NCBI GenBank assembly: GCA_964545875.1
Contig: CAZJHH010000003.1
Coordinates: 124,001 to 188,000 of the forward strand
DNA length: 64,000 nt
Reading direction: 5' to 3'
Origin: DAIPKP01 sp964545875
Lineage (GTDB): Bacteria; Synergistota; Synergistia; Synergistales; Aminiphilaceae
Part shown: piece after piece, positions 8,352 to 16,578 of the stretch
Position numbering within the stretch: position 1 is the first letter of the stretch
Layout: every line of letters starts with the position of its first letter
Position numbers and translations under genes: made by a program
The notes under the pieces: generated by a model
What the model saw: only the letters and a program-made list of their open reading frames with translations
The model's database searches: none
Told to the model about the DNA's origin: nothing

Positions 8352-9634
8352 TGACTTTTACCGATTTTTCTCCGCAATTTCTTCTGCTGAAGACGGGGAG
8401 GAGAGGAGTTCTCGGATTTCTTCTCCTCCTGTTTTTCCTTTTCTCCGGAGTAGCTTTCGGGGCTCCCCAGGGAGACCGGGAGGCTCTCTACTCCGAGGTG
8501 GAGACCATTCTCAACGGTCATACCGCCTTTTCCTGGGGCAAGGACTGCATCGTCTGGATGGTGGCCTATCCGGAGGTTTTGGTGGATCCCTGGGTAGAGC
8601 TTCGGGCGTTGGAAGAAGGCTTTTCCGAAGAAGAAAAAGGGGCGTATAAGGCCTCCTTCCGCAGGGATCTCCGCCTTCACGATACGGAACCCGTATTGGT
8701 GACCTTCTATGTTTTTGGAGAGACCCCCTTGAGCTTCGCTCCTTTCTCGGACCACATCGCCCTGGTGAATTCTTCGAACTCCCAGGTGCCGCCCCTGTCC
8801 TATGCGGAAAATCTCGATGCTCCTCTTACGGGGATCGTTCAGGGGTTCGTTTTCTTCCCTCCCCAGGAGGGAACCTTTTCCGTTCAGGTTCGGGGTATGG
8901 CCCCCGGAGCTCCCCGGACCTTCGTTTTCGAAGGCATGGGAGGGCGGAGGAATGTTTCCGAAGAAGAAGATGATGACGAACATCACCTCATCGTTCGGAT
9001 TCCGGAAAAAAAGGCTTCTCTCGAGAACTCTTCGGAGCCTTCCGGAAAAATTTCCCCCATGCCGTCTCCTGGGGTTCCCAAAGCGGAACCTACTCCAGTG
9101 GCCATTCCCACGGAGGATCCGGACAAGCCTCCGGCATATCTCGTGTTGCCTCCGAAAGCTTCGGAAAGCTTCCCCGAAGCGGACATCCTGCCGGAGCAGC
9201 CACGGGCGGAAGATTCTTCCGGAGAAATTCTCTCTCCCGCTGCTGAAATTTCGCCCTTTCCCTCGGAAGAGGGGAATTCCGAAGCCTGGAATCTTTCCGA
9301 TGATCAGGATAAACCCGTGGAGGAGCTTCCCTTTCCCATTAACCGAGTACGGCGGGTGGAGGCTTTTCTTCAGGCATGGCACGAAGGCAAGGCGGACTCC
9401 ATGTACGAAATGCTCTCCCAGAAGAGCCGGGAGACTCTCTCTCGGGAGGCCTTCGCCGAGGCTGTGCTGGAAGATCAGTTTCGATTCGCTCTCAAAAATC
9501 CCTATACGCTCAAGTGGGAGGGAGAGGATACGGTAAAGGTGGTGGCTCCTCAGAAGATGCTCGTCATGAGAGTGCTTCGGAGCAAAGTGCTCCGCCTGGT
9601 GCTCGAAAAGGGGGCCTGGTACATTGCGTGGTAA
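8351..9634 (+). CDS. Exported multidomain protein with acidic/proline linker and NTF2-like C-terminus
   Basis: 427 residues. A hydrophobic signal segment (about 20-36) is followed by a beta-rich domain (about 45-200, ending in a jelly-roll-like stretch FSVQVRGMAPGAPRTFVFEG), then a long acidic and proline-rich linker (about 205-325). The C-terminal 100 residues start INRVRRVEAFLQAWHEGKAD and read like a DUF4878/NTF2-type fold, a helix-rich start followed by strands ending KGAWYIAW. The function is unknown. The gene starts on the last base of the previous stop codon and its end overlaps the LptC-like start by 11 bases. The domain reading is by eye and should be treated as provisional. Confidence 0.75.
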   Translation: MTFTDFSPQFLLLKTGRRGVLGFLLLLFFLFSGVAFGAPQGDREALYSEVETILNGHTAFSWGKDCIVWMVAYPEVLVDPWVELRALEEGFSEEEKGAYKASFRRDLRLHDTEPVLVTFYVFGETPLSFAPFSDHIALVNSSNSQVPPLSYAENLDAPLTGIVQGFVFFPPQEGTFSVQVRGMAPGAPRTFVFEGMGGRRNVSEEEDDDEHHLIVRIPEKKASLENSSEPSGKISPMPSPGVPKAEPTPVAIPTEDPDKPPAYLVLPPKASESFPEADILPEQPRAEDSSGEILSPAAEISPFPSEEGNSEAWNLSDDQDKPVEELPFPINRVRRVEAFLQAWHEGKADSMYEMLSQKSRETLSREAFAEAVLEDQFRFALKNPYTLKWEGEDTVKVVAPQKMLVMRVLRSKVLRLVLEKGAWYIAW

Positions 9635-10175
9635 GGGATGTCTCCTCGGGCTGCTTTTTCTTGCGGGAGTGGGGGGGATGGTGTTTCTCATGGTCCGGGA
9701 TCTCCGCCAGGTGATATCCATCATTCCCGGCAGAGATCCCGAAAGGGAGCTCCCCATTCAGATGCACAACACCCGAATTCATAAGACCCTCTCCGGGGAT
9801 GCCTGGATTGTGGAAGCTCCTCTTCTGGAAAAAGAGGGAGAGCTTCTGCGGGGGTATTCCCTGGATCTCCGCATGGAAGGCCTCCGGGGACGGGGAGCCT
9901 TTTTCTTCGCTCAACGGGGAACGGTGAATCTTGAGAAGGCCCAAGCGGTGCTGGAGAACTTTCGGGGAAGTCTCTGGGGAGAGGAAAAGGGATCTTTTGA
10001 GGTGGCGGCTTCCCGGGGGTACTGGGAGGAGGCTGCCCGAACGCTCCTCCTGGAGGAGGGCTTCGTGATCTCCTCGGACGAAGGAACCGCCCGAGGACAA
10101 TCTGCGGTGCTCCATCAGGATCGGACCGTGGAAATTCGAACTGAGGCGGTGCTCGAATGGGAGGTTCCGGAATGA
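9624..10175 (+). CDS. lptC: LptC-like single-span periplasmic protein
   Basis: 183 residues: one N-terminal membrane helix (about 6-24) and a beta-strand-rich periplasmic domain, the layout of LptC, which links the LptBFG ABC transporter to the LptA bridge. Phrases such as WIVEAPLLEKEGELLRGYSLDLR fit LptC/OstA-type beta-jellyroll repeats. The TTG start at 9624 has AAGGGGG about 10 bases upstream and overlaps the preceding gene; a later ATG at 9678 would cut the membrane helix. The next gene, an LptD-like protein, starts within its stop (ATGA). Weak primary similarity is normal for LptC, so context carries much of this call. Confidence 0.65.
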   Translation: MRGKGCLLGLLFLAGVGGMVFLMVRDLRQVISIIPGRDPERELPIQMHNTRIHKTLSGDAWIVEAPLLEKEGELLRGYSLDLRMEGLRGRGAFFFAQRGTVNLEKAQAVLENFRGSLWGEEKGSFEVAASRGYWEEAARTLLLEEGFVISSDEGTARGQSAVLHQDRTVEIRTEAVLEWEVPE

Positions 10176-11857
10176 GGCTTTTTAGAAAATCCTTCTCCCT
10201 TCTCGGGGGAATCCTCGGCATCCTCCTCTTCCTCGGCACTTCCTGGGGAGAGGAAAAGGTAGTCCTCGATGCGGACGAAGTCATTTACGACGAAGCGGGG
10301 TATTCCGCCATGGCCCGGGGCAACGTGGAACTTCGCTACGGCGCCATGCGGGTCTTTTCGGAGTACCTGGAAGTGGACACCTCGACAAATCTCATGAGCG
10401 CCCACGGTTCTCCCCAGAAACCCGTGACCATGCTCTGGGGAGACAGGCAGCTCCATGGAGAACGGATAGAATATAATCTGGTTACCCGGGAAGGGCGCGT
10501 ATACCAGGCCTCGGGCCGGGTGGGAGAGATCCGTCTCTCCGGAAGAGATTTGCAGGTGGTTCCCGTATCCCGGGCCCGGGAGGAAAACTGGGCTTCCTCC
10601 AAGCACCTGCGGGGCCTTACGGAGGAGGAGGAAGTAGCCCGATGGGATGAGGTTGCCCTCACCACATGCCGGGAGGCAAAGCCTCATTACCGGCTGGTGG
10701 CGAAAACCGTGGTGGTGGTGCCCGGCCAGAGAGTGGTGGCCAAAAATCCCCGGATCTACATCGGAGACACCCTCCTCTTTCAGTATCCCTTCGATTACGT
10801 GGTCCGCCTCGGTCCTCGAGGAACCAAGGCGTTGGGGGCCAATTTCTTTCCTTCCCTGGCCTACAAGAGCGCCAAGGGAACAGGTTTGGGGCTCGAAGGG
10901 CCTCTTACCTGGGACCGGGGAGAGCTGGATCTTGGAATTATGTACTGGTCCAGTGTCGGTCTGGAGGGATCCGCCACGCTTACCCAGGAAATTTCACCGG
11001 GACTTTCCGCCTTTGTAACGTCGGAATATACCTACGACGAAGCCAACGATGATTCCTCCTGGCGTGCCCGATGGGGGTTTCACTATCAGCGAACCAAGTG
11101 GAAGGCCTCTCTTCTCTGGAGCCAGCGGGAATACGTGGAAATAGAAAAACGTGCGGGAGTGACCTACCGGGGAACTCTCTGGAGAGATCCGGAGTTTCTG
11201 GTCTATTCCCCCTGGTTTACCGATGCCGCCAGCGGCGGCTGGTGGCGCCTCATAGGCACTGCTGGGGAATACGAGGAAGACGGAAAGGATACCAGCCGAA
11301 GAGGTCTGGGGATGGAAATCTACGGCGAGGGAGATCTCGCCGGACGGTTCGTACCCTTCTGGAAGGGACTCTACATGCACTACACCTACGATTCGGATCT
11401 TCCTCTTTCAAAAGAGCAGGAAACTCAGAAAATTACCGAAGCCACTCTGGGTATCTCCTGGCCCCTCGGAGATATCCGGATGCGTACCTCCTACGTCCGC
11501 CGATGGGTTTCCGGGGAATCTCCCATGAACTGGGACAGGCTGGAAGAACGGGAGGATGTCTATCAGAAAGTGACCTACTCTCTGAACCGCAACTGGAGCC
11601 TGGCTGCCCGGGGAGGATATGACAATCTGGAGGGGGAGCTCAAGGAGATGGTCTACTGGGTTACCTATGAAACGGATTGCATGGCCTGGGAGCTCGTCTA
11701 CCGGGATGATCGGGGAGACGAGGACGACAACTGGGCGGGGCTTCGCATATCCCTTTTCGCCTTTCCCGAAACCCCCTTTGCCATAGGTCAGGAAAAGGTG
11801 GAAATTCCGGGAGAGGTTCCCGAAGATCTGCCGGCGCCTCCCAAGGCTTGGCAATAG
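10172..11857 (+). CDS. lptD: LptD-like outer-membrane LPS-assembly protein (OstA N-domain plus beta-barrel)
   Basis: 561 residues with a signal peptide (about 10-27). The N-terminal part (about 30-140) is an OstA/LptA-type beta-jellyroll (VVLDADEVIYDEAGYSAMARGNVEL). The remainder alternates short polar turns with aromatic-rich strands (RWGFHYQRTKWKASLLWSQ, YMHYTYDSD), as in an outer-membrane barrel. LptD inserts LPS in the outer leaflet together with LptE. It is shorter than enterobacterial LptD and I see no paired conserved cysteines; single ones occur in TTCREAK and ETDCMAW. No LptE is obvious, though one of the three exported proteins upstream could substitute. An intrinsic terminator follows 150 bases later. 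Confidence 0.75.
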   Translation: MRLFRKSFSLLGGILGILLFLGTSWGEEKVVLDADEVIYDEAGYSAMARGNVELRYGAMRVFSEYLEVDTSTNLMSAHGSPQKPVTMLWGDRQLHGERIEYNLVTREGRVYQASGRVGEIRLSGRDLQVVPVSRAREENWASSKHLRGLTEEEEVARWDEVALTTCREAKPHYRLVAKTVVVVPGQRVVAKNPRIYIGDTLLFQYPFDYVVRLGPRGTKALGANFFPSLAYKSAKGTGLGLEGPLTWDRGELDLGIMYWSSVGLEGSATLTQEISPGLSAFVTSEYTYDEANDDSSWRARWGFHYQRTKWKASLLWSQREYVEIEKRAGVTYRGTLWRDPEFLVYSPWFTDAASGGWWRLIGTAGEYEEDGKDTSRRGLGMEIYGEGDLAGRFVPFWKGLYMHYTYDSDLPLSKEQETQKITEATLGISWPLGDIRMRTSYVRRWVSGESPMNWDRLEEREDVYQKVTYSLNRNWSLAARGGYDNLEGELKEMVYWVTYETDCMAWELVYRDDRGDEDDNWAGLRISLFAFPETPFAIGQEKVEIPGEVPEDLPAPPKAWQ

Positions 11858-12005
11858 GGGCTTGGCGGTGCTCAAGCGAAAAGAGCCTCCATGGAACCTC
11901 CGGCCGTTACATATTTCGGACACGCTGTGATAGAACCCTTTTGGCTTCGGAAGTACAAGCGCTCTGCGGGTAAGAGGAATGCGCCATTTTTCGGCATATT
12001 TCCGA

Positions 12006-12048
12006 GAGGCTCCCGGAATGCCCGAAGGCATGCCGAGGAGCCTCTTTT
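12006..12048 (+). terminator. Intrinsic terminator after the LptD-like gene
   Basis: GAGGCTCC (12006-12013) pairs with GGAGCCTC (12037-12044); inside, CGG pairs with CCG and ATGCC with GGCAT around a CGAA tetraloop. TTTT follows at 12045. The intervening 11858-12005 holds no convincing gene. Confidence 0.75.
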
Positions 12049-12089
12049 CAAAAGCGGAAGGAGATGCGGTTGAACCGGATGGATGACCG

Positions 12090-13046
12090 ATGAAAAAAGA
12101 CATGCCTGAAAAAGTGCTTGTCGCATCGGGGGGAGAAGGCCCCGAACGGGAGGTCTCTCTCGCCAGCGGCGAAGCGGTGACCCGGGGACTTGTCCTGGGA
12201 GGATATGATGCGGAGCAGGTGATTCTCCGGAAGGGAACGGATATTTTAGAGTTTGTCCCGAATCGGGAAGATGTGCTGGTTTTCATCGCCCTTCACGGAG
12301 ATTGGGGCGAGAACGGCATTTTTCAGGCCTTTCTCGAAATGCACGGTATAGCCTACACCGGAACGGGGCCCCAGGGGTGCATGAGGGCCATGGAAAAGCG
12401 GCTGACGAAATTTCTTTTCGAGCACCGGGGCATTCCCACTCCCTGGTGGTTTGCATGGGAGGATGAAGAAGAACCCTGGAAAAAGAAAGGGGTTCTGGAA
12501 AAGCTCGAAGGACCGGGGCTTGTCATAAAGCCCGAAAGCTGCGGCAGCACCGTGGGCATATCCGTGGTCCACTCTCCGAAGGAGCTCGAAAATGCCGTGG
12601 CCTATGCGAAACGCTTCGATTCCCGGGTGCTGGCGGAAGAATACATCCCCGGCCAGGAGCTCACCGTGGCGGTGTGGGACGAGGGACATGGGGCGGAGAG
12701 CATGCCCATCGTGGAAATCCGACCGAAATCGGGATTTTACAGCTACGATTCCAAGTACACCCGGGGAGCTACGGAATATCTCGTGCCGGCGCCTCTTTCG
12801 GAAGAAATCACGAGAAAGATTGCCCGCTACGCCGCCGCGGCTCACGAAGCGGTGGGTGCCCAGGTGTACAGCCGGGCGGACCTGCGTCTTTCCCCCCGGG
12901 GAGAACCTTTCTTTCTTGAAGTGAATACAGCCCCCGGGATGACCGGCACGAGTCTGGTTCCCAAAGCCGCCGCTGCCTGGGGATGGGATTTCCCGGAGCT
13001 CGTCTCCCGGATCTCCCGGGCCTCCTGGGAAATGCGGAAGCCCTGA
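12090..13046 (+). CDS. ddl: D-alanine--D-alanine ligase
   Basis: A 318-residue ATP-grasp ligase that makes D-Ala-D-Ala for peptidoglycan. Motifs: SGGEGPEREVSLASG at the N-terminus, HGDWGENGIFQAFLE with the catalytic His/Glu region, the ATP-binding VIKPESCGSTVGISVV loop, the FYSYDSKYT omega loop, and the Mg-binding FFLEVNTAPGMTGTSLVPKAA near the end. All key blocks are intact. The ATG at 12090 has only a weak ribosome site; AAGGAGA lies too far upstream (12056), so expression may be low or the real start could be the Met five codons in. It stands alone between two terminators. Confidence 0.95.
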   Translation: MKKDMPEKVLVASGGEGPEREVSLASGEAVTRGLVLGGYDAEQVILRKGTDILEFVPNREDVLVFIALHGDWGENGIFQAFLEMHGIAYTGTGPQGCMRAMEKRLTKFLFEHRGIPTPWWFAWEDEEEPWKKKGVLEKLEGPGLVIKPESCGSTVGISVVHSPKELENAVAYAKRFDSRVLAEEYIPGQELTVAVWDEGHGAESMPIVEIRPKSGFYSYDSKYTRGATEYLVPAPLSEEITRKIARYAAAAHEAVGAQVYSRADLRLSPRGEPFFLEVNTAPGMTGTSLVPKAAAAWGWDFPELVSRISRASWEMRKP

Positions 13047-13104
13047 AATAGGTGCGCCCCATCCTTTTCCGTTCTCGAAAAGCGTGTGGCGAGGTTTTTC
13101 GGAG

Positions 13105-13146
13105 TTGCAAAAGAAGACAGCCCGTCGGGAAACCGGCGGGCTGTCT
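13105..13146 (-). terminator. Intrinsic terminator for the minus-strand transporter gene
   Basis: AGACAGCCCG (13115-13124) pairs with CGGGCTGTCT (13137-13146), extended by TCGG/CCGG around a GAAA tetraloop. Read on the minus strand the stem is followed by a T-rich CTTCTTTTGC; on the plus strand no T-run follows, so it mainly serves the minus strand, but it may also stop ddl transcripts. Confidence 0.7.
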
Positions 13147-13215
13147 CAATGGAGTCTGCGGAGGCGTAAGCGGAAGTCCTCTTATGTATTCCGCGCTTTC
13201 GGCGAGAATGAAAGG

Positions 13216-14493
13216 CTAGAGAAAGTAGCGCAGGTACACGTACACCGAGGAACAGAGAAGGGTGGCGCTCATGAGAATGGCGCCTCGTTTGAGAAAGGCG
13301 GAAAAGGATATCCTGTATCCGCCTTTCTCCGCTATGCCTGCCATGACCAGGTTTGCCGAGGCGCCTACGAGGGTTCCGTTTCCCCCCAGACACGCTCCCA
13401 GAGCGAGGGACCACCAGAGGGGAAAGGGGTCCATTCCCGAAAGGTTCGCCACGTTGCGGACCAGGGGAATCACCGCCGCCGTATAGGGAACGTTGTCCAC
13501 AATGGCGGAGATAATGCCGGATCCCCAGATAAGGAACATGGCAAGTAGCTTCGGGCGATTTCCCAGAAGGGCTACCGTCTTTTGGGCGGCCATCTCGATG
13601 ATGCCCAGGTGTTCCAGAGTTCCTACGAGCATAAAGAGAGCCGCAAAGAAAAGGATGGTTATCCAGTCCACTTCCTCCAGAGGCTTCTGTATGGGGAGAG
13701 GACAGAGGAGAAGCCCCACTGCAGCCCCCGTAAGAGCTATGGTGGCGGCTTCGTAGCCCAGGTGGTGGTGCATGGTAAAGGCTACGAGAACTCCTCCCAG
13801 AACTGCCAGGGTTCGGTAGGTCAGTTTTTTGTTCAATCCCGAATGACGGGGAGAAGAGAATCTTTCGAGCCGTACCGGGGTATCCAGCCGGGGCTTCAGA
13901 TCTTCTCGAAACATCAGGAAAAGCAGTACATACATAATCAGCATGCTCAGCAAAACCGGGGGTGTCAGGTTCCAGAGGAAGTCGTTGAAATTCAGCCCTG
14001 CGGCGGAACCGATAAGAATGTTCGGAGGATCTCCGATAAGTGTGGCGGTCCCTCCTATATTGGAGGAAAAAATTTCCGCAAAGATAAAGGCCTCCGGATG
14101 TATATCCAGAGTTTCGCACACTGCCAGAGCCACCGGCCCGATGAGAAGAATGGTGGTTACGTTGTCGAGAAGGGCCGAAATGAGCGCGGTGAGAAGCGAA
14201 AGGGCTACGAGAAGGTGCCAGGGATTTCCCCGGCTCAGGGTGATGGCCTTTACCGCCACGAGCTGGATGAGCCCGGTTTCTTTGACGATTCCCACGAGGA
14301 TCATCATGCCGATGAGGAGCCCCAGGGTATTGAAGTCGATGAAGTGAAAAATTTTCTCCTGCGTTACCAGGTGGAGCAGAAGCACTCCGGAAAATCCCAG
14401 AAGTGCGGCTTTCAGGCGGTGTACCTTTTCGGTTACGATCAGCCCGAAAGTGACGATAAAAATTCCCAAAGCCAGCCACTGTTGCAGATTCAT
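13216..14493 (-). CDS. ArsB/NhaD-type (ion transporter superfamily) membrane permease
   Basis: A 425-residue permease with about 11-12 membrane helices. Typical blocks of the ArsB/NhaD/SLC13 superfamily occur as an inverted pair: LLDNVTTILLIGPVALAVCETL with SSNIGGTATLIGDPPNILIG in the first half, and AIVDNVPYTAAVIPLVRNVA with LGACLGGNGTLVGASANLVMAGIAE in the second half. Members export arsenite, exchange Na+/H+ or take up anions; the sequence does not tell which. The start MNLQQW is chosen because GGGAGGCG lies just upstream. A terminator separates it from greA upstream on the same strand. Confidence 0.85.
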   Translation of the reverse strand: MNLQQWLALGIFIVTFGLIVTEKVHRLKAALLGFSGVLLLHLVTQEKIFHFIDFNTLGLLIGMMILVGIVKETGLIQLVAVKAITLSRGNPWHLLVALSLLTALISALLDNVTTILLIGPVALAVCETLDIHPEAFIFAEIFSSNIGGTATLIGDPPNILIGSAAGLNFNDFLWNLTPPVLLSMLIMYVLLFLMFREDLKPRLDTPVRLERFSSPRHSGLNKKLTYRTLAVLGGVLVAFTMHHHLGYEAATIALTGAAVGLLLCPLPIQKPLEEVDWITILFFAALFMLVGTLEHLGIIEMAAQKTVALLGNRPKLLAMFLIWGSGIISAIVDNVPYTAAVIPLVRNVANLSGMDPFPLWWSLALGACLGGNGTLVGASANLVMAGIAEKGGYRISFSAFLKRGAILMSATLLCSSVYVYLRYFL

Positions 14494-14506
14494 TGCTATG
14501 CGCCTC

Positions 14507-14552
14507 CCAAAAAAATACAGGGACGACAGGGAAATAGTTCCTCTGCCGTCCC
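14507..14552 (-). terminator. Intrinsic terminator after greA
   Basis: On the minus strand GGGACGGCAG pairs with CTGTCGTCCC (plus-strand positions 14543-14552 and 14520-14529), followed by TGTATTTTTTT. It separates greA from the permease gene, whose RBS begins immediately downstream, so the permease depends on readthrough or on a promoter hidden in this 135-base gap. Confidence 0.75.
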
Positions 14553-14628
14553 CTTGAGCAGCTTTTTGTCCTCTTTGCATGAAGACTTAAAGCCATATGG
14601 TACCCGGTGCCTTGAGGGAGTGTATCTC

Positions 14629-15132
14629 CTAGGAGTTTATGGAGATGTTCAGGATCTTGAGAGATCGGGTACCCTTGGGAACCCGCACATGGACCTCTTC
14701 TCCGGTTTCCTTGCCCAGAAGAGCCTGCCCCACGGGGCTGGATGCGGAAACCCGGTTTTTCTTGGGATCCGACTCTTCGGAGCTCACGATAGTATAGGAA
14801 AATTCCGTACTCCGCTCCAGATCCATGAAGGTTACCGTGGTTCCCAGGGCGACCTTGCTGGTATCCATGTCGGCGGTGTTCAGAATCTTCGCCTTGCTCA
14901 GCCGGGAATCGAGCCAGTGAATCCGGGATTCCATCTGCGCCTGTTCTTCCTTGGCGGCGTGGTATTCCGCATTCTCGCTCAAATCTCCGAACCCCCGGGC
15001 CTCCTCGAGCTTTCGGGCCACCTCGGCTCGTCGCTCGGTGCGAAGGAACACAAGCTCCTGCTTGAGTTCCTCATATCCCTCCCGAGTCATGGGAATATAC
15101 TTCTCTTCAGGTATTTTCTGGGATTGTGTCAT
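14629..15132 (-). CDS. greA: Transcription elongation factor GreA
   Basis: A 167-residue GreA, slightly longer than the usual 158. The N-terminal coiled-coil bears the acidic tip GDLSENAEYHAAKEEQ that enters the RNA polymerase secondary channel and stimulates transcript cleavage. The C-terminal FKBP-like domain runs from VALGTTVTFMDLE to the end and includes SPVGQALLGKETGEEV. A GGGGAGGTAGG ribosome site precedes the ATG. It is transcribed away from the threonine operon promoter, 83 bases apart. Confidence 0.96.
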   Translation of the reverse strand: MTQSQKIPEEKYIPMTREGYEELKQELVFLRTERRAEVARKLEEARGFGDLSENAEYHAAKEEQAQMESRIHWLDSRLSKAKILNTADMDTSKVALGTTVTFMDLERSTEFSYTIVSSEESDPKKNRVSASSPVGQALLGKETGEEVHVRVPKGTRSLKILNISINS

Positions 15133-15214
15133 TTGCCTACCTCCCCATCAATTGCTGCGGACCTATGCTGACGGCAAATTCTAACAAAGTTATCCTTTTT
15201 GGGCAATCCTTTTC

Positions 15215-15243
15215 TTGACAATTTGCGAGGATCCTCGTATATT
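15215..15243 (+). promoter_or_regulatory. Consensus promoter of the threonine operon
   Basis: TTGACA at 15215-15220, 17-base spacer, TATATT at 15238-15243. This near-consensus promoter places transcription start around 15250, at the 5' end of the T-box leader. Confidence 0.8.
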
Positions 15244-15249
15244 TTCCTC

Positions 15250-15517
15250 CAATGTGGGAACACCGCAAGGAAGGGAGCCATCCTGCCGGAAGCTTCCGGA
15301 ACAGAGAGGCCGGGAAAGTCGCTGAGATCCGGGCCATCGGAAGAGGCATGATCACCAGCCCGGAGCGGGTACTGAAAACTTTTTCGCTCTTTTGCGAAAA
15401 GGGTCAAGGTGCGGGGAGCGCCCCAAACAGCGCATACAAGGGCCGGAAGATTTTCCGGAATTGAAGTGGAACCGCGGGCTCTCCCGTCTTCAAGGACGGG
15501 GGAGCCCTTTCTCTATA
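15250..15517 (+). promoter_or_regulatory. T-box leader (threonine, ACC specifier) of thrC-thrB-lysC-asd
   Basis: The leader has the parts of a transcriptional T-box. Stem I carries the AGAGAGGCCGG...CCGG apical region (15303 onward) and an ATCACCAGCC specifier region in which ACC (15354-15356) is a threonine codon at the expected place before the GGAGC-like closing strand. The conserved T-box core TGGAACCGCGG lies at 15467-15477. The terminator pairs 15476-15488 with 15495-15507 (13 bp, one G-T pair, TTCAAG loop) followed by TTTCTCT. The terminator and T-box overlap, as expected for uncharged tRNA-Thr releasing termination. Stem boundaries are by eye. Confidence 0.85.
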
Positions 15518-15534
15518 TTCAGGGGGTGCATGAT

Positions 15535-16578
15535 ATGCGGGGAATATTACGACGGTATGGAAGCTTGTTGCCTGTAGGAGAGAAGACGCCTCTTCTCGAT
15601 CGTGGCGAGGGCGGAACGCCTCTGATCTTCTGCGGCAATCTTTCGGAGGAGCTGGGCATCACTCTCTACGGCAAATACGAGGGATTGAATCCCACGGGCT
15701 CTTTCAAGGATCGGGGTATGGTACTGGCGGTCTCCAAGGCCCTCGAGGAAGGGGCCCGGGGAATTATCTGCGCCTCCACGGGAAATACCAGCGCCTCCGC
15801 CGCAGCCTATGCGGCGAGTGCGGGAATTCCCTGCTACGTGCTTCTTCCCGCGGGAAAGGTGGCTCTTGGAAAGTTGGCCCAGGCTCTCATGTACGGAGCC
15901 AAGGTTCTGGCAATCCGGGGGAACTTCGACGAGGCCCTGGATCTTGCCCGCAAGGCTTCGGAGGATCTGGGCATCGCCATCGTGAACTCCGTAAATCCCT
16001 ATCGCCTCTGGGGTCAGCGGACCGGGGCCTGGGAGATCTGTGAAGACCTCGGAAGCCCTCCGGACTGGCACGCCATTCCCGTGGGGAATGCGGGGAATAT
16101 TACCGCTTACTGGAAAGGGTACGAACAGTACAAGGAGCTTGGAAGAACCACCTCGATTCCCCGAATGATGGGATTTCAGGCCGAGGGGGCTTCTCCCCTG
16201 GTGACGGGGCTTCCCTGCGACAATCCCGAGACGGTGGCCACCGCCATACGCATCGGCCGGCCGGTAAATGCGGAAAAGGCCCGGGAAGCGGTGGAGAAAT
16301 CCCGGGGAACCTTCCAAAGCGTTACGGATGAACAGATTCTGGAAGCCCAGAGACTTCTGGCTTCCCGGGAGGGTCTTTTTGCGGAACCCGCTTCCTGCGC
16401 TCCCCTGGCGGGGCTTTTGCAGATGAAGCGTCGGGGGGAGCTCCCTTCGGGAATCCGGGTGGCCATGGTGCTTACCGGAAACGGCCTGAAGGATCCCGAT
16501 ACGGCTCTTCAGAACGTTCCCGCCCCCCTGGAGGTGGAAAACTCCTGGGACGCTCTGAAGGAGGTGCTTCTGGCATGA
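15535..16578 (+). CDS. thrC: Threonine synthase
   Basis: A 347-residue PLP enzyme of the short (Bacillus-type) threonine synthase class, converting O-phosphohomoserine to threonine. PLP lysine is Lys58 in NPTGSFKDRGM; the phosphate-binding GNAGNITAYW loop and the CASTGNTSASAAAYAA asparagine loop are present. ATG at 15535 follows the T-box terminator by 20 bases and has a GGGGGTG site. The stop overlaps the thrB start (ATGA). Regulated by the T-box directly upstream. Confidence 0.95.
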   Translation: MRGILRRYGSLLPVGEKTPLLDRGEGGTPLIFCGNLSEELGITLYGKYEGLNPTGSFKDRGMVLAVSKALEEGARGIICASTGNTSASAAAYAASAGIPCYVLLPAGKVALGKLAQALMYGAKVLAIRGNFDEALDLARKASEDLGIAIVNSVNPYRLWGQRTGAWEICEDLGSPPDWHAIPVGNAGNITAYWKGYEQYKELGRTTSIPRMMGFQAEGASPLVTGLPCDNPETVATAIRIGRPVNAEKAREAVEKSRGTFQSVTDEQILEAQRLLASREGLFAEPASCAPLAGLLQMKRRGELPSGIRVAMVLTGNGLKDPDTALQNVPAPLEVENSWDALKEVLLA

